Source: Acidobacteriota bacterium (GTDB taxonomy: Bacteria > Acidobacteriota > JAAYUB01). From it: 64,000 nucleotides of DNA. A program made the position numbers and the translations under genes. Under the pieces are notes generated by a model. That model was not told the DNA's origin. It did no database searches and saw only the letters and a list, made by a program, of their open reading frames with translations. This document shows positions 8,348 to 16,062 of this stretch, piece after piece (position 1 is the stretch's first letter; the number at the start of each line of letters is the position of its first letter). The stretch covers positions 186,001 to 250,000 of the forward strand of contig JAGNHB010000002.1 of the NCBI GenBank assembly GCA_018001935.1, read 5' to 3'.

Positions 8348-9142
8348 TCAGGCGTTCTTGATGATATCCAGCATGTTCTTCTGGAAATCGATCATTTTCC
8401 GGGGGTCGTTGATTTCGGTGGACAGGTTCTCGATCAGCTCGGGGAGCTTGTCTTTCGGGAACGCGTCCCGGCTTTCGCCCAGGCTCTGGATGTGGTCGTC
8501 GAGCACGATGGCGGCGAGGGGCCCGATGTTGCGGGCCAGTTCCCGCTCCACGAGGTCGAAGAGGGCGGGGTCTATGCCGGTCTTCTGCTCCACCTGGTCG
8601 ACGGCCTCGCCGACGATCTCGATGAGGCCCGCCTCGTAGAGCTTCCGGAAGGCCTTGGCCACGTCCAGGAGCATGATGTCCACCTTGACGGCGATCTCCC
8701 GGATGCTGTCGATCCCGTTGATGTGCCGCAGGATGTTCCACTCCACCGCGTTGAGGGAGATCTCGCTCGGGGTCCCCGAACTCATCTTGAAAACGAGGTT
8801 GGTGTTGGGGATGGCGGCCCGGATGGCCTCCCAGTCGGCGTCGATCCCCTCCCCCTTCCGGATGATCTCGTCCTGGGGCGTCGAGATGGTCCGGTTCTTG
8901 ACGGAGATGTTCGGGTGGAACGCGAAAACCCCCTCGTTCCAGGCGATCACGTCGTAGATGGCTTCCTCGCCCTGCGACAGGTTGTACTTGGCGTGGATGA
9001 TGGCGCCCTGGAGGAAGTAGATGTCCGCCAACTCCTCGCCGCTCTGCAGGGAGAGCTTCCCGGTCCTCTGGCTGTTGCAGAGGATCTTCAGGATGTCCAC
9101 CAACTTGAGCTGAGAGAGATTGCCTTTTAAGGTTTCACTCAT
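8348..9142 (-). CDS. DUF4388 (PatA N-terminal-like) protein with a helical C-terminal region
   Basis: Residues about 5-80 (LKGNLSQLKLVDILKILCNS..., then GKLSLQSGEELADIYFLQG and GEEAIYDVIAWNEGVFAFHP) are a clear DUF4388 domain, the module found in PatA-type regulators and in many Myxococcota and Acidobacteriota signalling proteins. A second region (about 125-185, LNAVEWNILRHINGIDSIRE... to LYEAGLIEIVG) reads like a winged-helix fold. The last 80 residues are helical with no recognised motif. DUF4388 proteins are thought to act as adaptors in GTPase or two-component signalling, but no biochemical role can be claimed here. It is the fourth gene of the operon, starting 14 bases after the roadblock-like gene. 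Confidence 0.78.
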   Translation of the reverse strand: MSETLKGNLSQLKLVDILKILCNSQRTGKLSLQSGEELADIYFLQGAIIHAKYNLSQGEEAIYDVIAWNEGVFAFHPNISVKNRTISTPQDEIIRKGEGIDADWEAIRAAIPNTNLVFKMSSGTPSEISLNAVEWNILRHINGIDSIREIAVKVDIMLLDVAKAFRKLYEAGLIEIVGEAVDQVEQKTGIDPALFDLVERELARNIGPLAAIVLDDHIQSLGESRDAFPKDKLPELIENLSTEINDPRKMIDFQKNMLDIIKNA

Positions 9143-9156
9143 TTCCCCATCCCGTG

Positions 9157-9651
9157 TTAAGTTAATAGCGATCTCGCCTTCTCGGAAAGCGCGAATTCCT
9201 TCTCGTTCATCTTGTCCCGGGTGAGCATGGAGGTCTTCTTGATCTTGACCGGCATGTCCATCTTCTTGTACTTCTTGTCCGTGAGGACCTTGGACAGGGA
9301 GACGTTCAGGGCGAGCCGCAGGTGGGCCTTGTTGAAGTTCTTCTCCCCGACCACCACGAGGATGGTCTCCTGGACCCCGTACTTCCCCGGGAAGTTCAGC
9401 CTGAGCTTGTTGTAGGCGAGGATCTTCCCTTCAAGGAGCAGGAGTTCCATCTCGTTGATGTCTTCCCCCGCCATCTCCAGGATCCCCATCGCCTGGACCA
9501 TCTCGAGCCCGGCCGCGGAGTTGAAGAACGAACGCCCCAGCTTCTCCTGGGTCGGGTAGAGGACCTCTCCCCGGTAGTTGATCAGATAGGCCGCCTTGAC
9601 GCCCATGACGTTCGAAATCTCGGTGATGAAATCGGCGATCAGCTTTTCCAT
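9157..9651 (-). CDS. Roadblock/LC7-like small protein
   Basis: This 164-residue soluble protein begins MEKLIADFITEISNVMGVKAAYLINYRGEVLYP. A helix leading into a strand with a turn around YRGEVL is the usual entry to the Roadblock/LC7 fold (MglB-like). The central IDE-like helices and a strand pair with ETILVVVGEKNFNKAHLRLA complete an alpha-beta unit of about 125 residues, followed by a basic tail (KKYKKMDMPVKIKKTS). In other bacteria MglB-like roadblock proteins regulate small Ras-like GTPases. No GTPase is in the window. The assignment is by fold pattern only and is less certain than that of its neighbours. It is the third gene of the operon, two bases after the preceding gene. Confidence 0.55.
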   Translation of the reverse strand: MEKLIADFITEISNVMGVKAAYLINYRGEVLYPTQEKLGRSFFNSAAGLEMVQAMGILEMAGEDINEMELLLLEGKILAYNKLRLNFPGKYGVQETILVVVGEKNFNKAHLRLALNVSLSKVLTDKKYKKMDMPVKIKKTSMLTRDKMNEKEFALSEKARSLLT

Positions 9652-9653
9652 GT

Positions 9654-10664
9654 TTATTTCCCGACCAGATCGTTAAGGTGCTTGTTCACTAGCAGTTCAG
9701 AGGCCACGTACTCGTGGCCGGCCAGGGCGGCCTGCACGGCCTTCCGGTACTCCTCCCGCGAGAACTCCTGCTTGGACTGCTGCAGGCGCTCCCCCATGGA
9801 GAGGATCAGCCGGAACACACCGTCGACGACCTTGTGGGGCGGCTCCACGGTGTTGAGCTCCATTTTGCCGCCCTTGTAGAGGAACTCGGCGGCGAAGGGG
9901 TCGAGGAAGGGGTGCTGGTCGGCGACCTGGAGGCAGGACTCCCGGAGGAACGCGTCGAAGTTGAAGTCCTTGCGGGCCCCCTTGGCGGCCATCTTCTCGA
10001 ATTCCGCGATGAGGGTCTCGATCACCGCGTGCACCTCGGCGGGAGGCAGCACGGGCCCGGCCGCCGGGGCCGTCGTCGCCTCGATCTTCCCCTTGTAGAC
10101 GTTGAAGGTGGCCCCGAGTTCACGGGCGCCGTCCACGATCTCCTTGACGGCCGGCTTCCCGGTGGTGAGGTCCTTGTCCAGGATGGAGAGGAGCGCTTCC
10201 ACCACGTGCCCCTCCTGCAGGAAGACCAGGCCGCAGCCGTAGTTCTTCGTGAAGATCGCCTCGACGCAGTACTCCCCCTTCTCCTGCTCGTACTTGGCGA
10301 TCAGTTTCTCGGGGTCGGTGAACTCGGAGGTGAGGTTCTCGTAGATCTTCTGCCCCTGCAAGAAACAGGAGATCAGGGCCACGGACTCGGCGGGGAGGCA
10401 AAACGAGGAGATCAGCATGTTCTCGGCGGAGGCCATCCGGAGGGCTTCGACGATGAGGTCCCGGCCGAACTTGACCTCCCCGGCCTGGATCCGGACGTTC
10501 GAGACGTCCCCGAAGTCGAGGAGGACTTCCACCTCGCCCTTGACGCCGATCAGTTCCACCAAACCCGAAAAACTGCTCTTCTTGAGTTCCTCCAGGAATT
10601 TCCCGAAATCGACAAAGGAGGAACTCAGCTCCTTGTGAACCGTTTTACCCTTGGGGATGTGCAT
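9654..10664 (-). CDS. Unrecognised protein of the DUF4388 operon
   Basis: The product has 336 residues, no signal peptide and no membrane segment. Two similar-looking halves (about 15-105 and 110-195) contain SSFSGLVELIGVKGEVEVLL... and KGEYCVEAIFTKNYGCGLVF.... Both suggest the strand-rich fold of DUF4388 modules (a storage of short strands followed by an effector-binding helix), but I cannot assign them firmly. The C-terminal 120 residues are helical, with a KMAAKGARKDFNFDAFLRES segment. It is the second gene: its ATG overlaps the preceding stop by one base (TAATG), and the next gene follows after two bases, so the proteins are probably made in fixed ratio. Confidence 0.7.
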   Translation of the reverse strand: MHIPKGKTVHKELSSSFVDFGKFLEELKKSSFSGLVELIGVKGEVEVLLDFGDVSNVRIQAGEVKFGRDLIVEALRMASAENMLISSFCLPAESVALISCFLQGQKIYENLTSEFTDPEKLIAKYEQEKGEYCVEAIFTKNYGCGLVFLQEGHVVEALLSILDKDLTTGKPAVKEIVDGARELGATFNVYKGKIEATTAPAAGPVLPPAEVHAVIETLIAEFEKMAAKGARKDFNFDAFLRESCLQVADQHPFLDPFAAEFLYKGGKMELNTVEPPHKVVDGVFRLILSMGERLQQSKQEFSREEYRKAVQAALAGHEYVASELLVNKHLNDLVGK

Positions 10665-11338
10665 TAGCGTCGCTCGTTGGTGTAGTTCTGGATTTCCTTG
10701 GCGATGACCGGTTCCAGCATCTTGAGGTTAGCCTGGGGGTTCGTGAACACGCCGATGATGTCGGGATCGCGGTCGTAGATGAGCACGATCTTGTCCGAGA
10801 AGAGGATGGTGGCGTCCTTGAAGTACCCGATCCCCGACTGGCGACCCATGTTCTGGATCTTGCCCGCGGCGAAAGCCAGCATGGCGCAGTAGAGCTTGAG
10901 CTCGTTTTCCTGCAGGTCGGTGTTGGCCTTCGGCTGCCCGTCCTTGCTCAGCAGGATCACCGCGATGATGGAACGGTCGATCTGCTCCATCTTCTTGATG
11001 AAATCGGTGAAGATCTGGTCCTGGCCGATCTGGCTTTCGTCGTAGATGCGCATCCCCTCCAGGATCAACTCCGACCACTTGATGTCGTTGGTCCGGATGT
11101 TGGTCCGGATCCCCTCCTCGATCTTGAACTCGCCCTCGGGAAGGTGAATGGCCCGGTAGATCGCGTCGGGGCCGGAGATGTTGTCGAACTGCGCGTGAGG
11201 GATCTCCCCGTTGTCGAAGTAGATGACGCCGATTTTCCCGCGATAGTTGAAGGTCAGCTTGGCGGTCTTCTTCTCGATGCAGTTCAATTGGATCAGGTTG
11301 ACGAGGTTCAGTTCCTTGAGGTTGCCGATGAGTGCCAT
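10664..11338 (-). CDS. DUF4388 protein with C-terminal roadblock-like region
   Basis: The 224-residue first protein of the operon starts MALIGNLKELNLVNLIQLNC. It continues TAKLTFNYRGKIGVIYFDNG and GPDAIYRAIHLPEGEFKIEE, a compact DUF4388 module of about 80 residues. The second half (about 105-215) begins FTDFIKKMEQIDRSIIAVIL. Its GQPKANTDLQ, MLAFAAGKIQNMG and DKIVLIYDRDPDIIG segments resemble a roadblock fold. A strong promoter (11387-11415) lies 50-80 bases upstream. The combination points to an adaptor in a signalling complex with the genes that follow it. Confidence 0.78.
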   Translation of the reverse strand: MALIGNLKELNLVNLIQLNCIEKKTAKLTFNYRGKIGVIYFDNGEIPHAQFDNISGPDAIYRAIHLPEGEFKIEEGIRTNIRTNDIKWSELILEGMRIYDESQIGQDQIFTDFIKKMEQIDRSIIAVILLSKDGQPKANTDLQENELKLYCAMLAFAAGKIQNMGRQSGIGYFKDATILFSDKIVLIYDRDPDIIGVFTNPQANLKMLEPVIAKEIQNYTNERR

Positions 11339-11386
11339 TTTTCTCTTTCTGTTAGCTAGAATTCAATGTATTCCGACATCCGTCTC

Positions 11387-11415
11387 ACCGTATCACTTTC
11401 CCGAACAGGTGTCAA
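11387..11415 (-). promoter_or_regulatory. Promoter of the DUF4388/roadblock/Cache operon
   Basis: On the minus strand a perfect -35 TTGACA (11410-11415) and a -10 TACGGT (11387-11392) are 17 bases apart. The predicted start of transcription lies about 40 bases before the ATG at 11338. It sits in the 107-bp gap after the crotonase gene, which is read in the same direction. Confidence 0.6.
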
Positions 11416-11445
11416 GCCGGTTCCTTTCCTTAAAAAAGCATTTTC

Positions 11446-12219
11446 TCAAAGATTTTTCCAGACTGGCGGACGTTTTTCGACCCATGCCGCGATACCTTCG
11501 GCGTAGTCTTCCGTTTCGGCCAGATCGTTCAGATAATCCGAGTAGGCGTCCTCGACAAAGTTCTCGAACAACCACTGGCGGCGGCGGCGCAGGTTGCGGA
11601 GGGCCACGCCCAGGACGGGGGTGCTCTGCCCGAAGAGGTTCCCGATCCACTTCTTGAGTTCCGCGCTGATCTGGTCCCGGGGGACGTGGCAGGTGACCAG
11701 CCCGGCTTTCACCGCCTCGTCCACCGACATCTGGCCGCCCTCGAGGAGGAGGGAGAACGTCCGTTTCTCCCCCAGCCGCTCCGGAAGGAAAACCGTGCCG
11801 AGGGGAGGGAAATTCCCCGTGCGGAAGTTGTCGTAGACGAAGAGCGCCTCCGAGTCCGCGATGACCACGTCGAAGAACCAGAGGAGGTCGCAGGCGGCGT
11901 TCTTGACCTTCCCGTTGGCCACGGCGATGGAGACGACGTCCAGGCCCAGGAGGTAACTGCAGAGGTTGCGGAACCGCTCCGTGATGGAGAACCCGATCTC
12001 CCGGCTGTGCTCCGAGTAGTCGAAGCCCGTGGAGAACCCGCCCCCCTGGGCGGTGAAGAGCACGGCCGCGAGTTCCCGGTCGGCGGTGATGGTTTCCATC
12101 GCCTCGCACACCTCGCCGAGGAGTTCGTGGCTGAGCTGGTTCAGCGGGGGGCGGTTGAACGTGACGTGCGCCAGCCGGTTCTTGATCTCCAGGTGGATGG
12201 ATTGAAACTCGCCTTCCAT
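11446..12219 (-). CDS. Enoyl-CoA hydratase/isomerase (crotonase) family protein
   Basis: At 257 residues this has the usual crotonase length. Family features include VTFNRPPLNQLSHELLGEVC near the N-terminus and an oxyanion-hole region, AAVLFTAQGGGFSTGFDYSE. The second oxyanion segment, normally A-x-x-G-G-G, reads VANGKVKNAACDLLWFFDVV here. NFPPLGTVFLPERLGEKRTF follows in the acidic catalytic region. The C-terminal helices form the trimerisation part. Members hydrate, isomerise or hydrolyse acyl-CoA thioesters in the cytoplasm; the substrate is unknown. Replacement of the usual Gly-Gly of the second oxyanion segment by Lys-Asn-Ala suggests a specialised member. It is divergent from pyrK with about 135 bp between the starts. 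Confidence 0.8.
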   Translation of the reverse strand: MEGEFQSIHLEIKNRLAHVTFNRPPLNQLSHELLGEVCEAMETITADRELAAVLFTAQGGGFSTGFDYSEHSREIGFSITERFRNLCSYLLGLDVVSIAVANGKVKNAACDLLWFFDVVIADSEALFVYDNFRTGNFPPLGTVFLPERLGEKRTFSLLLEGGQMSVDEAVKAGLVTCHVPRDQISAELKKWIGNLFGQSTPVLGVALRNLRRRRQWLFENFVEDAYSDYLNDLAETEDYAEGIAAWVEKRPPVWKNL

Positions 12220-12270
12220 CTTCCCTCCGGATACGACGTTTTTCGTGCCTCTCCGATCCGCCTCTTGGGC

Positions 12271-12276
12271 TATAAT
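12271..12276 (+). promoter_or_regulatory. Probable -10 element of pyrK
   Basis: A perfect TATAAT lies 78 bases before the pyrK ATG, giving a leader of about 70 bases. The region 17 bases upstream has no good -35, so this is a moderate call. Confidence 0.4.
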
Positions 12277-12353
12277 CGCCGCTGCCGTTGTCGTTTCATC
12301 TCCCTGTATATCACGGACCGCAATCGATTACAAGATCTTCAGGAGCCGCAGGC

Positions 12354-13199
12354 ATGATTAGCACCGAAAACCCCGTTCGATCGATCGAGCCCCTCCAGGC
12401 AGACTACTTCCTTCTCGACCTCCCGGCCCCGCGGCAGGCGGCCCTGGCGGCGCCCGGCCACTTCTTCATGCTGGGCCTTCCGGGCGCCGGCCTCTCCCTC
12501 GACCCCCTCCTCAACCGTCCCATCAGCGTCCTGGACGTCCTCCCGGACGCCGGGGGCCGTCCCCGGAGCCTCGTCTTCCTGGTCAAGAAGGTCGGCCGGG
12601 GGACCCGCCTGATGTCCAGCCTCGCCAAGGGCTCGACCCTCCGGTGCACCGGCCCCCTGGGCAACACCTTCCCCGAGCCCTCCCCCGGGGAGCGCATCGT
12701 GCTGGCGGGCGGCGGCGTCGGGATCGCGCCCCTGCACTTCTTCGCCGCCCGCTGGGCCGGCCGGGCCTCCCTCACCGTCTTCTACGGAGGGAAGCGCGCC
12801 GCCGACCTCCCGCTGGCGGACCGGTTCGGCGCCCTCGCGCCCGGCGCCTTCCACGCCGTCACCGAGGACGGCTCGGTCGGGGAGGAGGGCCTGGTGACCG
12901 GCCCCCTCGGGCGCTACCTGGCCGACCGGCCCGACGAGCGGGTCTACTGCTGCGGCCCCACCCCCATGATGAGGGCGGTCTGCGAGACGGCCGGCGACCC
13001 CGCCCGGGTCTGGGCCTCCCTGGAGAGCCGCATGGCCTGCGGGATCGGGATCTGCCTCGGCTGCGCCCTTCCGGTCGCCGCCGGGACCGCGGCCCCGGAC
13101 CGCGCAGCTCCCCCCGGGGGAGTCACCATGGAACGGGTCTGCAAGGAAGGCCCGGTGTTCAGGGCGGACCGGATCGTGTGGGAAAGCCTGCCGGATTGA
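12354..13199 (+). CDS. pyrK: PyrK-type dihydroorotate dehydrogenase electron-transfer subunit
   Basis: The 281-residue protein has a ferredoxin-reductase layout. An FAD-binding barrel comes first (PISVLDVLPDAGG, VKKVGRGTRLMSS, LRCTGPLGNTF). An NAD-binding Rossmann part follows with LAGGGVGIAPLHFFAARW and VYCCGPTPMMRAV. A C-terminal [2Fe-2S] cysteine cluster, ESRMACGIGICLGCALPV, is the PyrK signature. PyrK passes electrons from PyrD-type dihydroorotate dehydrogenase to NAD+ in pyrimidine synthesis, or serves related sulfide/xanthine-type enzymes. No pyrD is adjacent, so the partner must be elsewhere. The start at 12354 is preceded by AGGAG (12341-12345); an upstream in-frame ATG at 12288 would add an unrelated leader. 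A TATAAT hexamer at 12271-12276 is a probable -10. Confidence 0.85.
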   Translation: MISTENPVRSIEPLQADYFLLDLPAPRQAALAAPGHFFMLGLPGAGLSLDPLLNRPISVLDVLPDAGGRPRSLVFLVKKVGRGTRLMSSLAKGSTLRCTGPLGNTFPEPSPGERIVLAGGGVGIAPLHFFAARWAGRASLTVFYGGKRAADLPLADRFGALAPGAFHAVTEDGSVGEEGLVTGPLGRYLADRPDERVYCCGPTPMMRAVCETAGDPARVWASLESRMACGIGICLGCALPVAAGTAAPDRAAPPGGVTMERVCKEGPVFRADRIVWESLPD

Positions 13200-13240
13200 C
13201 GGTTGCGTGAGAAAAACAGTCAAAGGCCTCAAACAGTCGA

Positions 13241-13380
13241 TTTAGCCCGCGAATCACGCGAATGAACGCGAATCGGATTCTGATAATCGATAGGTATTAT
13301 TCGTTTTATATATTCGCGTCGATTGGCGTCATTCGCGGGTGATATCCAGTTGGCGGCTTTTTGCTGGAGCATCAATTTTC
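13241..13380. repeat. Dispersed MITE-like repeat family A, copy 2
   Basis: Full-length but diverged: the left arm CCCGCGAATCACGCGAATGA, a centre with TCGATAGGTATTATTCG, the right arm GTCATTCGCGGG and an altered right end, GGCGGCTTTTTGCTGGAGCA. The arms can pair with each other across the centre. It occupies the 395-bp space between pyrK and pth together with hairpin copy B2; nothing else is seen there. Confidence 0.75.
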
Positions 13381-13520
13381 CCGCTCCAACCAAATTCAAA
13401 TTGGTGACATCATCAATATGCATATAAACTGGAATTGCAAACAAGCGTCTCATCCGGATGTCAATGTCCGACGGTCTCGCAACCCGTCGCACATCGAAAG
13501 GGAAATTACTATAAAAACCT

Positions 13521-13556
13521 TGGGTTGAGCCATCGTCTGGAGGGCGATGGCACTTT
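13521..13556 (+). repeat. Dispersed hairpin repeat family B, copy 2
   Basis: The stem GCCATCGTC (13529-13537) pairs with GGCGATGGC (13543-13551) with one wobble. It is preceded by CCTTGGGTTGA and followed by ACTTTGG, matching the flanks of copies 1 and 3. It lies about 150 bp from family A copy 2. Confidence 0.7.
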
Positions 13557-13594
13557 GGACGGGGAGGTCGAACGGGGGTCGAGACCTGGGCGGC

Positions 13595-14347
13595 TCAGGG
13601 CATGTCCGTGCTTTCCGGGGGGGGGGCCGCCGGTTCCGACCCGGTGCCCGGCGAGTTCTCCTCCGGGAATCCCCCTGGGTCCGCCGGCGTCCCGCTCCGG
13701 GGCCTCCCCTTCCTCACCGCGGTCCCGGCGCTATCCCGCGGCCCCCGGCGGCTTTCGCCCCGGAGGGTGCCGGCCCGGTCCATGGCGGCCCGGATGCCGT
13801 CCTCAGCCCATACCGCCACGACCTCGGCCAGTCGGGTGAAAAGTTCGGGAAGCTGCCCGGACTCGGAAGGCGTGAAGTCGGAGAGCACGTAGTGAACGGT
13901 GTCTTCGGGGGGGGCTTCGCCCCCGATCCCGATCCGGAGGCGGGGGATGTCGGTGCGGCCGGCCGCCGCCAGGATGCTCTCCATGCCCCGGTGGCCCCCG
14001 GAAGACCCCTGGCCGCGGACCCGGAACGCCCCGAAGGGAAGCGCGAGGTCGTCGTACACGACGAGCGTTCGTTCGACCGGGTAACCCAGGGCGGCGAGGA
14101 CCGCCGCGTAACACTGCCCGCTGAGGTTCATCCAGGTCTGCGGCCGGACCAGGAGCAGGGGGCGCCCCGCGAGTTCCCCCTCCCCGACGTGGGCGAAGAG
14201 GCCCGTTTCCGCCCGCACGGGGCCCTGCCGGACCCGGGGCCCGAACCAGTCCAGAAAAAGAAACCCGGCGTTGTGCCGGTTGTACCGGTATCGCAACCCC
14301 GGGTTTCCCAGTCCGAAAACGGCGTATCCGTCCGCGGGCGGCAACAT
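13595..14347 (-). CDS. pth: Peptidyl-tRNA hydrolase
   Basis: Residues 10-195 match Pth. They show VFGLGNPGLRYRYNRHNAGF with the catalytic His, the PQTWMNLSG asparagine segment, VVYDDLALPFG and GQGSSGGHRGMESI with the second conserved region. The enzyme frees tRNA from prematurely released peptidyl-tRNA. The protein is 250 residues, about 55 longer than usual, because of a Pro/Gly/Arg-rich C-terminal tail (GTLRGESRRGPRDSAGTAVR onward) with no visible domain. It is the last gene of the conserved ispE-tRNA(Gln)-prs-rplY-pth series, 11 bases after rplY. Confidence 0.93.
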   Translation of the reverse strand: MLPPADGYAVFGLGNPGLRYRYNRHNAGFLFLDWFGPRVRQGPVRAETGLFAHVGEGELAGRPLLLVRPQTWMNLSGQCYAAVLAALGYPVERTLVVYDDLALPFGAFRVRGQGSSGGHRGMESILAAAGRTDIPRLRIGIGGEAPPEDTVHYVLSDFTPSESGQLPELFTRLAEVVAVWAEDGIRAAMDRAGTLRGESRRGPRDSAGTAVRKGRPRSGTPADPGGFPEENSPGTGSEPAAPPPESTDMP

Positions 14348-14358
14348 CCGTCAGGCGG

Positions 14359-14967
14359 TTACTTGGCTTCCGCTGTCGTCTCGGCGGCGGTCGGGGCCGT
14401 CTCGGCGCCGCGGGTGCCCTCGACGTGGACCACGATGGTCTCGGGGTCCGCCAGGATCTTCACCCGGTCGCCGAGGTCGACGTGCTTGACTTTCAGGTTC
14501 TGGTTGATCCCGAGACCGGACACATCGACCCGGATGGTCTCGGGGATGTCCTGGGGGAAGCACTCGACCGGCATATGGTGCATGAGGATCCCGAGGATCC
14601 CGCCGAAGGTCTTCACCCCGACCGCGACGCCCACCGCCTCCACCGGCACCTTGACCTGGACGGCCCGGTCGCGGCTGACGGCCAGGAAGTCCACGTGAAT
14701 CAGCTCGTCGCGGACGGGGTCCAGCTGGAAGTCCTTGATCAGGACTTCCTTGGTGTTCTGCTCGTCCAGCTTGAGGGTGTAGGTCCGGTTGCGGCCCCCG
14801 GGCGTGTGCAGCAGATGGTCCAGCATCTTGCGGTCCACGGCGAGGGGGACGCTGACCTCGTCCTTCCCGTACAGCACGGCCGGGACGTAACCCGACACTC
14901 TCAGGCGGTGGGAGCCGTTTTTCCCCAGATCCCACCTCCGCTTGGTTTCAATCGTGATTGGTTCCAT
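14359..14967 (-). CDS. rplY: 50S ribosomal protein L25 (CTC type)
   Basis: The 202-residue protein begins MEPITIETKRRWDLGKNGSH and has the L25 barrel with GYVPAVLYGKDEVSVPLAVD. A C-terminal beta domain (VGVKTFGGILGILMHHMPVE, IPETIRVDVSGLGINQNLKV) of the general-stress CTC form follows. It ends in an Ala/Thr/Glu-rich tail. L25 binds 5S rRNA on the large subunit. The frame is open far upstream through prs in a different phase, so the start is set by homology at 14967, 23 bases after the prs stop. An AGGAGTG ribosome-binding site lies just before this ATG. Confidence 0.93.
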   Translation of the reverse strand: MEPITIETKRRWDLGKNGSHRLRVSGYVPAVLYGKDEVSVPLAVDRKMLDHLLHTPGGRNRTYTLKLDEQNTKEVLIKDFQLDPVRDELIHVDFLAVSRDRAVQVKVPVEAVGVAVGVKTFGGILGILMHHMPVECFPQDIPETIRVDVSGLGINQNLKVKHVDLGDRVKILADPETIVVHVEGTRGAETAPTAAETTAEAK

Positions 14968-14990
14968 ATCAGACACTCCTCTGGTGATTT

Positions 14991-15932
14991 TCAGACGAAC
15001 AGGTTGCTGATCGACGTCTCGTAGTGGATGGAACGGATGGCCTCGCCGATCAGGGGCGCAACCGACAGGACCTTCAGGCTGGGGATGTTCCGGTCCTCGG
15101 GCACTTCGATGGTGTTGGTGGCGATGAGCATCTCCAGCGGCGAATTCCGGAGCCTCTCCATGGCCGGCCCGCTTAGGACGGGGTGGGTCACCGCCGCCAG
15201 CACCCGGGTCGCCCCGCGCAGCTGCAGGGCGTGGGAGATCTCGGTCATGGTCCCCGCCGTGTCCACCATGTCGTCCACGATGACGACGGTTTTCCCCGCC
15301 ACCTCGCCGATGATGTTCATCACCTCGGCCACGTTGTCCTGGACCCGCCGCTTGTCGCCCAGGGCCAGGTTCGCGTTCAGCCGCTTGGCGTAGGCCCGGG
15401 CGCGCTCTGCGCCGCCGGTGTCGGGGGAGAGGATCGTCAGGTCCCGCAGGTTCAGCGAGGAGATGTAGTCCAGGATCACCGGCGCCGCGAAGAGGTGGTC
15501 CACCGGGATGTTGAAAAAGCCCTGGATCTGCGAGACGTGCAGGTCCATGGCCAGGACCCGGCTCGCACCCGCGGCGGTGATGAGGTCCGCCACCAGCTTC
15601 GAGGAGATCGCCACGCGGGGCTTGTCCTTCCGGTCCTGGCGGGCGTAGCCGTAATAGGGGATCACCGCGGTGATCCGCGACGCGGAGGCCCGCTTGCAGG
15701 CGTCGATGATGATGAGCAGTTCCATGATGTTGTGGTTGACGGGCCGCGACGTCGGCTGCACGACGAAGACGTCGCGGCCGCGCACGTTCTCGAGGCTCTG
15801 GAAGTAGATCTCCCCGTCCGCGAACGTGGTCAGCCTGGACTTGCCCAACGGGATTTTCAAATAACGGCAGACTTCCTCGGCCAGTGACTTGTTGGCCGAA
15901 CCGGAAAAGATGATCAAATCGCCTTTGACCAC
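14991..15932 (-). CDS. prs: Ribose-phosphate pyrophosphokinase
   Basis: The 313-residue enzyme has all the PRPP synthase marks: FSGSANKSLAEEVCRYLKIP at the N-terminus, NVRGRDVFVVQPTSRPVNHN in the ATP-binding flexible loop, and YYGYARQDRKDKPRVAISSK. LSPDTGGAERARAYAKRL and the ribose-5-phosphate loop VVIVDDMVDTAGTM follow. It makes PRPP from ribose-5-phosphate and ATP for purine, pyrimidine, His and NAD synthesis. It lies between tRNA(Gln) and rplY on the same strand. Confidence 0.95.
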   Translation of the reverse strand: MVKGDLIIFSGSANKSLAEEVCRYLKIPLGKSRLTTFADGEIYFQSLENVRGRDVFVVQPTSRPVNHNIMELLIIIDACKRASASRITAVIPYYGYARQDRKDKPRVAISSKLVADLITAAGASRVLAMDLHVSQIQGFFNIPVDHLFAAPVILDYISSLNLRDLTILSPDTGGAERARAYAKRLNANLALGDKRRVQDNVAEVMNIIGEVAGKTVVIVDDMVDTAGTMTEISHALQLRGATRVLAAVTHPVLSGPAMERLRNSPLEMLIATNTIEVPEDRNIPSLKVLSVAPLIGEAIRSIHYETSISNLFV

Positions 15933-15983
15933 AGCGCGCTCTCCTGCTGCCCGCCCGCGACCGGGTGCGGCGGCTCGAGAAGG

Positions 15984-16060
15984 TGGCTGGGGAGGAAGGA
16001 TTCGAACCTTCGAATGCAGGTTCCAAAGACCTGTGTCTTACCGCTTGACGACTCCCCAGC
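15984..16060 (-). tRNA. tRNA-Gln (TTG anticodon)
   Basis: The minus strand folds into a full cloverleaf. The acceptor stem closes at GCTGGGG, the D arm has AAGCGGTAAGACA, the anticodon stem CAGGT/ACCTG frames the loop CTTTGGA (anticodon TTG), and the T arm contains GGTTCGAATCC. A CCA end is encoded (15984-15986). It lies three bases after the ispE stop and is probably processed from the ispE-prs transcript. Confidence 0.95.
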
Positions 16061-16062
16061 GT

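Noticed and set aside
14967-16026. Fusion of rplY with a long upstream frame
   Set aside because: The upstream part lies over prs in another phase and through tRNA-Gln. It is a stop-free shadow, not an extension of L25.
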